A stretch of DNA of 12,276 nucleotides from Nitrospira sp. (GTDB lineage Bacteria; Nitrospirota; Nitrospiria; Nitrospirales; Nitrospiraceae). A program made the position numbers and the translations under genes. Below, piece after piece: positions 6,614 to 12,276 of this stretch. Under the pieces are notes generated by a model, which made no database searches, was not told where the DNA came from, and worked only from the letters and a program-made list of their open reading frames with translations. The first letter of the stretch is position 1. Each line of letters starts with the position of its first letter. The stretch is taken from NCBI GenBank assembly GCA_030456405.1, contig JAKDNQ010000048.1, positions 1-12,276 on the forward strand, written 5' to 3'.

Positions 6614-6813
6614 CTGGATGCTGAAAAAGACCGCCAGCGGCGTTCTCGTGTCGCTCAGAGGCTCAACGTACCGAAGCGTACGCCTCGCCTCTTCGCTCAC
6701 TGCGGCCTTGCTGGACGGCCTTTTTGAGCATCCTGGACCTGTTGCGACATCGACGTCATATGGAAGATTCCAACGACATTTTGTGTATGAATCGAGTTTT
6801 TCCGCAGCCCAGT
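6613..6813. repeat. Structured intergenic repeat, copy 2 (MITE- or terminator-like)
   Basis: Second copy of the element at 1630-1834, in the same orientation and again starting at a stop codon (mnmA TAA, 6611-6613). Core 6616-6725 is 106/110 identical to copy 1. The inner stem pairs 6614-6638 with 6710-6735. T6622-A6727 replaces G1641-C1746 of copy 1, a compensatory change. The 64-bp segment 6726-6789 is unrelated to the 65-bp counterpart in copy 1 apart from its first few bases, which form the stem. AATCGAGTTTTTCCGCAG (6790-6807) then matches copy 1 at 17 of 18. The outer ends also pair: ACTGG (6613-6617) with CC(C)AGT (6808-6813, one bulged C). The element fills most of the 329-bp mnmA-atpH gap; a promoter occupies the rest. 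Confidence 0.85.
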
Positions 6814-6840
6814 AGCCTCATCGTCACTCACACCGTCATA

Positions 6841-6868
6841 TTGACAGCCCTCAATCCCCAATGATAAC
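6841..6868 (+). promoter_or_regulatory. Sigma-70-type promoter for the atpHAGDC operon
   Basis: TTGACA (6841-6846) is a perfect -35 consensus. GATAAC (6863-6868) matches the -10 consensus at 4 of 6 with a 16-bp spacer. Initiation near 6875 would give a leader of about 68 nt before the GTG start of atpH. It lies just after repeat copy 2, so a terminator-like element is followed by a fresh promoter. Confidence 0.5.
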
Positions 6869-6942
6869 TTGACGCGCCGCTTTTCGTGCGAGCCACGAAG
6901 GCTTACCCCTTTACCAAAAAAAGAAGCGAACGGACCTTTATA

Positions 6943-7482
6943 GTGATTAAGACAGCAGTGGCGCGACGTTATGCGCAGGCGCTATTCGAATTACTGGATA
7001 TATCAAGCATCGAACAAACTCGTATGGCTTTAACGGGGCTCGGGCAAGCCATCAAGGATTCGGTCGAATTGCGCCATGTCGTAGCCTCGCCGAGTTTTGG
7101 CGCTGAAGACAAAATCGCCGTGCTTGTAGAACTCGGTTCGCGTTTGGGATGCCCTCCGGTCGGAAAAGCCTTTCTCGAACAATTGGTCAAGAAAAATCGC
7201 GTCGGCTTTCTTCCTGAGATCGCCGAAGCCTTCACAAAACTAGCCGACGCGTCGAAAGGCACTCAGCCCGTTACCGTCTTCTCCGCGACGGCCATACCCC
7301 CAGCCGAACAAGATCAAATCAGCAACCGCTTGCGCACAATGCTCAAGCGCCAGGTCGAAGTCACCTATCACACGGATGCCCGTTATATCGCCGGCATGCA
7401 GATCCGTCTCGGAAGCACGGTGGTCGATAGCACCGTGCTGGGGCGGTTACAAGCGATGCAGAGTGTGTTGACGAAGGAGTAG
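6943..7482 (+). CDS. atpH: F1Fo ATP synthase subunit delta
   Basis: Peripheral-stalk subunit that links the top of the F1 head to subunit b. From the GTG at 6943 it is 179 residues, the normal length. The reading frame is open back to a GTG at 6886, but the family N-terminus begins at about [16 protein letters not shown], the extra 19 residues are uncharacteristic, and 6886 lies only some 11 nt from the predicted transcription start. GGA (6932-6934) is a weak ribosome-binding site. Family features: ARRYAQALF at the N-terminus, the helical domain with [21 protein letters not shown], and the C-terminal [24 protein letters not shown], where the usual second glycine of the first motif is methionine. 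First gene of the F1 operon; atpF, often found directly upstream, is absent here. Confidence 0.95.
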   Translation: MIKTAVARRYAQALFELLDISSIEQTRMALTGLGQAIKDSVELRHVVASPSFGAEDKIAVLVELGSRLGCPPVGKAFLEQLVKKNRVGFLPEIAEAFTKLADASKGTQPVTVFSATAIPPAEQDQISNRLRTMLKRQVEVTYHTDARYIAGMQIRLGSTVVDSTVLGRLQAMQSVLTKE

Positions 7483-7484
7483 CT

Positions 7485-9002
7485 ATGCAGATTAAGGCAG
7501 AAGAAATCAGCTCAATTATCAAAGAGAAGATCAAAGGCTTCGACAAACAGGTTGATGTCAAGGAGACCGGCTCAGTCATTCAGGTCGGAGACGGAATTGC
7601 CAAGATCTACGGCCTCGATGGCGCCATGGCCGGCGAAATGCTCGAATTCCCTGGAGGTCTCTATGGGATCGCGCTGAACCTTGAAGAAGACAACGTCGGC
7701 GCTGTGCTCATGGGCGATGACGTGGGGGTCAAAGAAGGCGATCCGGTCAAACGCACGGGGCGTATTGCAGAGATTCCGGTCGGCGAAGCCCTGATCGGTC
7801 GTGTGGTGAACGCGATCGGCCAACCGATCGACGGCAAGGGTCCGATCAATTCGACGCTCTCGTCTCGAATCGAGGTGGTAGCTCCCGGCGTCAATACACG
7901 TCAGTCCGTGCGCGAACCCTTACAAACAGGCATTAAGGCCATCGATGCCATGATTCCCATCGGCCGCGGCCAACGCGAACTGATCATCGGCGACCGGCAG
8001 ACCGGCAAGACCGCCATCGCCGTCGATACCATCATCAATCAAAAGGGCCTCAACGTCTTTTGTATTTATGTGGCCATCGGCCAGAAACGTTCAACCGTCG
8101 CCCGCGTCGTCAAGACACTCGAGGAAAATCACGCGATGGAGTACAGCATCGTCGTGGCAGCCACCGCGAGCGATGCGGCGCCTATGCAATACCTCGCGCC
8201 TTTCTCCGGCGCTGCCATCGGCGAGTATTTCAGGGATAACGGCAAGCATGCCTTGATCGTCTATGACGATCTTTCCAAACACGCCGTCGCCTATCGCCAA
8301 TTGTCTCTGTTGCTCAGACGTCCACCGGGCCGTGAAGCCTATCCGGGCGATGTATTCTATCTGCACTCCCGGTTGTTGGAGCGTGCGGCCAAACTCAGCG
8401 ACAAGCTTGGAGGCGGGAGCCTCACTGCGCTGCCCATCATTGAAACACAAGCTGGGGATGTGTCCGCTTACATCCCGACCAACGTCATTTCGATTACCGA
8501 CGGGCAGATCTATCTCGGCAGCGATCTGTTCTACTCCGGTATTCGTCCCGCGATTAATGTGGGTCTCTCGGTCTCCCGTGTCGGAGGTTCGGCTCAGATC
8601 AAGACCATGAAACAGGTGGCCGGCACCCTGCGCCTCGACCTCGCGCAGTATCGAGAAATGGCCGCGTTCTCGCAGTTCGGCAGCGAGCTCGACAAAGCCA
8701 CGCAGATGCAGCTCGCGCGCGGCATACGTATGGTGGAATTGCTCAAGCAGGGGCAATACAAACCGATGCCGGTCGCCGATCAAGTGCTGTCGATTTACTC
8801 CGGCGTCAACGGGTTCCTGGACGATGTTCCAGTCGACAAAGTACAACAATTTGAAGCCGATCTCCTGCACTACGTGCAACAGCATCACCCGGAACTGAAA
8901 AAAGAAATCGCGAGCATTGGAAAGATCGATGACAAGGTCGGCGGCAGACTGAAAGAGATCCTTACGACCTTTAAACAAAAGATGGGATACGGCGCGAAGT
9001 AG
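7485..9002 (+). CDS. atpA: F1Fo ATP synthase subunit alpha
   Basis: Non-catalytic nucleotide-binding subunit of the alpha3beta3 hexamer of F1. Length 505 residues, normal. The order is an N-terminal helix ([19 protein letters not shown], about 1-19), a beta-barrel (about 25-95) with [22 protein letters not shown], then the nucleotide-binding domain with P-loop GDRQTGKT (169-176) and the arginine-finger segment [12 protein letters not shown]. The helical C-terminal domain includes [18 protein letters not shown]. The Shine-Dalgarno AAGGAG (7474-7479) lies inside the end of atpH. Only 2 bp separate the genes, so the two are surely cotranscribed. Confidence 0.99.
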   Translation: MQIKAEEISSIIKEKIKGFDKQVDVKETGSVIQVGDGIAKIYGLDGAMAGEMLEFPGGLYGIALNLEEDNVGAVLMGDDVGVKEGDPVKRTGRIAEIPVGEALIGRVVNAIGQPIDGKGPINSTLSSRIEVVAPGVNTRQSVREPLQTGIKAIDAMIPIGRGQRELIIGDRQTGKTAIAVDTIINQKGLNVFCIYVAIGQKRSTVARVVKTLEENHAMEYSIVVAATASDAAPMQYLAPFSGAAIGEYFRDNGKHALIVYDDLSKHAVAYRQLSLLLRRPPGREAYPGDVFYLHSRLLERAAKLSDKLGGGSLTALPIIETQAGDVSAYIPTNVISITDGQIYLGSDLFYSGIRPAINVGLSVSRVGGSAQIKTMKQVAGTLRLDLAQYREMAAFSQFGSELDKATQMQLARGIRMVELLKQGQYKPMPVADQVLSIYSGVNGFLDDVPVDKVQQFEADLLHYVQQHHPELKKEIASIGKIDDKVGGRLKEILTTFKQKMGYGAK

Positions 9003-9005
9003 CCA

Positions 9006-9056
9006 TCAGCGCGTCAGCTGTCAGCATTGAGCTGAGAGCTGAAGGCTGATTGCTGA
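9006..9056. repeat. TCAGC/GCTGA quasi-palindromic short repeat between atpA and atpG
   Basis: Three TCAGC units (9006-9010, 9014-9018, 9021-9025) face four GCTGA units spaced every 7 bp (9031, 9038, 9045, 9052), separated by ATTGA. The RNA could fold into a slipping hairpin. No T tract follows, so it resembles a processing or stability element more than a terminator. It takes up most of the 67-bp gap. Confidence 0.75.
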
Positions 9057-9069
9057 AAGCTAAATAAGA

Positions 9070-9948
9070 ATGCCCAGTTTACAAAGTCTACGCCGTAAAA
9101 TTGCGGCGTTTAAGAATACGCAAAAGATCACGAAGGCTATGAAGATGGTGGCCGCGGCGAAGCTGAAACGGTCGCAGGACCGTATTCTAGCGGCACGCCC
9201 CTATGCCCTCAAAATGCGGGGTGTAGTCAGCAACCTCAGCCAGCGTGTCAACCGATCCTCGCATCCCTTGTTGCAGAAACGCGAAGGGAAGAAGGTCGAA
9301 GTGCTCGTCATCACAAGCGATCGAGGGCTGTGCGGCGGCTTCAACGGCAATATCGTGCGCAAAAGCTCGGAGTTTGTGCGGCAATGCGAAGCTCAAGGCT
9401 CACAGGTCAATTTAAGCATCGTAGGGCGCAAAGGCCGCGACTATTTTCGTCGCCGCACCTGGCCGATCAGGCAGGAGTGGACCGGCATCTTCGACAAGCT
9501 CACGTTTGAACATGCCATCGATATCGGCGGCGATCTGACCGACAACTTCGTCAAGGGAACGTTCGACGAACTCCACATCGTCTATAATGAATTCAAATCG
9601 GCTATTCAGCAACGCGTAATCGTGGAGAAGCTCTTCCCCGTCGATACGACTGCCGAATTCGGGACAGCACAGAAGGAAGGCACGACCGGCGGCAGTTACC
9701 TCTATGAGCCGGACGAAGCCGAACTCTTACACGTCTTCATCCCCAAACATTTCCAAACACAGACGTTTCGCATCTTGCTGGAGTCAGCCGCAGCTGAGCA
9801 TGGCGCCAGGATGGCCGCGATGGACGGCGCAACCAGGAACGCAGGACAACTCATCAAGAAAGTGACCCTGCATTACAACAAGACTCGTCAGACCGCCATT
9901 ACCAAAGAACTGATGGACATCGTCGGCGGAGCCGAAGCGCTGAAATAA
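9070..9948 (+). CDS. atpG: F1Fo ATP synthase subunit gamma
   Basis: Central rotor shaft of F1; its coiled coil turns inside the alpha3beta3 ring and couples proton flow to catalysis. Length 292 residues, typical. The N-terminal helix begins MPSLQSLRRKIAAFKNTQKITKAMKMVAAAKL, the central Rossmann-like domain carries VITSDRGLCGGFNGNI (about 80-95), and the C-terminal helix has AAMDGATRNAGQLIKKVTLHYNKTRQTAITKELMDIVGGAEAL, the strongest family signature. The start gives the exact family N-terminus, but the ribosome-binding site is poor (AATAAGA just upstream), following a short inverted repeat. Confidence 0.98.
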   Translation: MPSLQSLRRKIAAFKNTQKITKAMKMVAAAKLKRSQDRILAARPYALKMRGVVSNLSQRVNRSSHPLLQKREGKKVEVLVITSDRGLCGGFNGNIVRKSSEFVRQCEAQGSQVNLSIVGRKGRDYFRRRTWPIRQEWTGIFDKLTFEHAIDIGGDLTDNFVKGTFDELHIVYNEFKSAIQQRVIVEKLFPVDTTAEFGTAQKEGTTGGSYLYEPDEAELLHVFIPKHFQTQTFRILLESAAAEHGARMAAMDGATRNAGQLIKKVTLHYNKTRQTAITKELMDIVGGAEALK

Positions 9949-9958
9949 CAGTCGTTAA

Positions 9959-11473
<1,515 letters not shown>

Positions 11474-11478
11474 ATGAG

Positions 11479-11535
11479 CGTAAGGGGTGAGGGGTAAGGG
11501 GTTTCAAGATTGAATCCTTCGCCTGACGCCTTACG
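11479..11535. repeat. Imperfect inverted repeat with GTAAGGGG units between atpD and atpC
   Basis: CGTAAGGGGTGAGGGG (11479-11494) is complementary at 13 of 16 positions to CGCCTGACGCCTTACG (11520-11535). The unit TAAGGGG recurs at 11481 and 11495, and further CACGCCTCACG-type bases continue to 11549, just before the ribosome-binding site of atpC. Short GTAAGG/GTGAGG strings of this kind suggest a dispersed simple-repeat family. It has no T tract. It could attenuate or stabilise the atpC end of the message. Confidence 0.7.
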
Positions 11536-11556
11536 TTTCACGCCTCACGAGGAGAT

Positions 11557-11979
11557 ATGGCCGGAAAGATTTTGTTAGAGGTGGTGACGCCGGAGAAGCT
11601 GCTCTTGAGCCAGCAGGTCGATGAGGTCATCGCCCCAGGCTCAGAGGGAGAGTTCGGCGTGTTGCCGGGACACACTCATTTCCTGTCCACGTTGCGCATC
11701 GGCGAGTTGCGCTATCGCGTCGGAGATCTCACCACCCATATGGCAGTCCTCTGGGGCTTTGCGGAAGTCACACCAACCAAAGTCACGATCATGGCCGAGA
11801 TCGCCGAGAAGGCTGAAGACATCGACATCGGCCGCGCCCAAGCTGCCGTTGAGAAGGCTGAGCAGAAACTCAAGGCCGGCGGCCTGCCGTCTGAAGTCAA
11901 GGAAGCAGAAATCAGTCTCGAAAAAGCCCGCCTCCGCAAGAAGATCGCCGACCGCGCCCGCAAAACCGGCCACGCCTAA
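11557..11979 (+). CDS. atpC: F1Fo ATP synthase subunit epsilon
   Basis: Rotor subunit that binds gamma and can inhibit ATP hydrolysis through its C-terminal helices. Length 140 residues, normal. The N-terminal beta-sandwich domain (about 1-85) shows LLEVVTPEKLLLSQQVDEVIAPGSEGEFGVLPGHTHFLSTL, the standard family opening. The C-terminal helical hairpin (about 90-135) contains DIDIGRAQAAVEKAEQKLKAGG and an arginine- and lysine-rich second helix. GAGGAG (11549-11554) supports the ATG. Last gene of the operon; no clear rho-independent terminator follows within the next 100 bp. Confidence 0.98.
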   Translation: MAGKILLEVVTPEKLLLSQQVDEVIAPGSEGEFGVLPGHTHFLSTLRIGELRYRVGDLTTHMAVLWGFAEVTPTKVTIMAEIAEKAEDIDIGRAQAAVEKAEQKLKAGGLPSEVKEAEISLEKARLRKKIADRARKTGHA

Positions 11980-12059
11980 TTTTCGCATCACTGAATACAC
12001 GCGTCCAGCATGTCACATGACGTGTACGGGACCCCTTGTTCCCGGAACAGAGAAGGATG

Positions 12060-12083
12060 GAGTCTCGCGCAACGCGCGGACTC
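12060..12083. other. Strong hairpin in the region after atpC
   Basis: GAGTC (12060-12064) pairs with GACTC (12079-12083), and CGCGC (12066-12070) pairs with GCGCG (12074-12078). This gives ten base pairs with one bulged T and an AAC loop. No T tract follows, so it is not a standard terminator. A weaker CGGGA/TCCCG hairpin lies upstream (12027-12031 with 12040-12044). I could not match the region 11980-12276 to any known RNA family; apart from these hairpins and a possible gene start it shows nothing clear. Confidence 0.5.
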
Positions 12084-12175
12084 AGAAGGATGGGAAGGGC
12101 AGCCTGTTCGTCCTCCTGCTCGCGGAAGGCGCACGATGAAAGGAGGGGAAAGACACCCAGGTTGGTCCTGTGGTC

Positions 12176-12276
12176 ATGCTCACACGTCTCGCGTTAAAGA
12201 AACTTTCGCACAGTAAAAGGTGCCAGGGGTTCCGGCTAACGAATGGCGTTTATGCTTTCCTCATTCATCGCCTTCC
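12176..12276 (+). CDS. Possible 5' end of an unidentified gene running out of the window
   Basis: The frame from the ATG at 12176 stays open to the window edge (33 codons): MLTRLALKKLSH, then CQGFRLTNGVYAFLIHRLP. The RLTNGV string loosely recalls the LxNGL opening strand of M16-type peptidases, but too little is visible to claim this. An in-frame GTG at 12170 is an alternative start. AGGAGG (12141-12146) is too far upstream to serve either start. A competing frame starts at ATG 12243 with a hydrophobic MAFMLSSFIAF. At most one of these is real. Confidence 0.25.
   Translation, partial: MLTRLALKKLSHSKRCQGFRLTNGVYAFLIHRL

Noticed and set aside
1630..6813. Repeats as ends of one composite transposon carrying rsmG-parAB-bactofilin-mnmA
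   Set aside because: The cargo is core housekeeping genes in a common syntenic order, the copies have different tails and outer ends, and no transposase is present.
6886..6942. GTG 6886 as start of atpH
   Set aside because: It adds 19 residues not typical of delta subunits and lies only about 11 nt from the predicted transcription start.
8091..8978. Long minus-strand open frame (295 codons) opposite atpA
   Set aside because: Antisense shadow of a highly conserved, GC-biased gene. The translation shows no recognisable family and there is no start context. The same applies to minus-strand frames at 6027-6539 and 10187-10630.
11621..12139. 172-codon + strand frame overlapping atpC
   Set aside because: Out-of-frame reading of atpC, serine-, arginine- and proline-rich with no family features; atpC has clear homology and its own ribosome-binding site.
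12010..12216. 68-codon + strand frame after atpC
   Set aside because: No ribosome-binding site, low-complexity composition and a strong hairpin inside. Not supportable as a gene.

Overview
The window suggests a Nitrospira-like bacterium (phylum Nitrospirota). Housekeeping proteins are bacterial and moderately GC-rich. Two copies of a roughly 200-bp structured repeat match, from memory, a repeat I associate with Nitrospira genomes. That placement is inference; no database was searched. Every convincing gene lies on the + strand.

Layout: (1) 1-4249 is a classic origin-proximal cluster: mnmG (5' end cut by the window), rsmG, parA, parB. Two parS palindromes (1905-1920 and 2587-2602) flank rsmG, so ParA, ParB and their centromere sites are all present. 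(2) 4420-5430 holds two tandem bactofilin genes, ending in a terminator-like hairpin at 5451-5502. (3) 5531-6613 is mnmA. (4) 6943-11979 encodes all five F1-ATPase subunits in the order atpH-atpA-atpG-atpD-atpC, with a good promoter just upstream of atpH and no Fo genes (a, c, b) beside it. (5) 11980-12276 has no secure gene; it holds a strong hairpin and perhaps the start of a gene that runs out of the window.

Functional links: MnmG and MnmA act on the same wobble uridine (U34) of tRNAs for Lys, Glu and Gln. RsmG methylates 16S rRNA. ParA, ParB and parS segregate the origin region, and the neighbouring bactofilins are candidate polar scaffolds for that machinery. The atp genes build the F1 catalytic head.

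The most notable non-coding signal is the repeat that starts exactly at the stop codons of mnmG and mnmA. Its core is 106/110 identical between copies. It has paired arms with compensatory changes, and a left arm that could pair with either of two partners. Each of the three larger gaps in the atp operon also contains its own, unrelated inverted repeat. I saw no CRISPR array, tRNA, rRNA, transposase or defence system, and no clearly new protein system.
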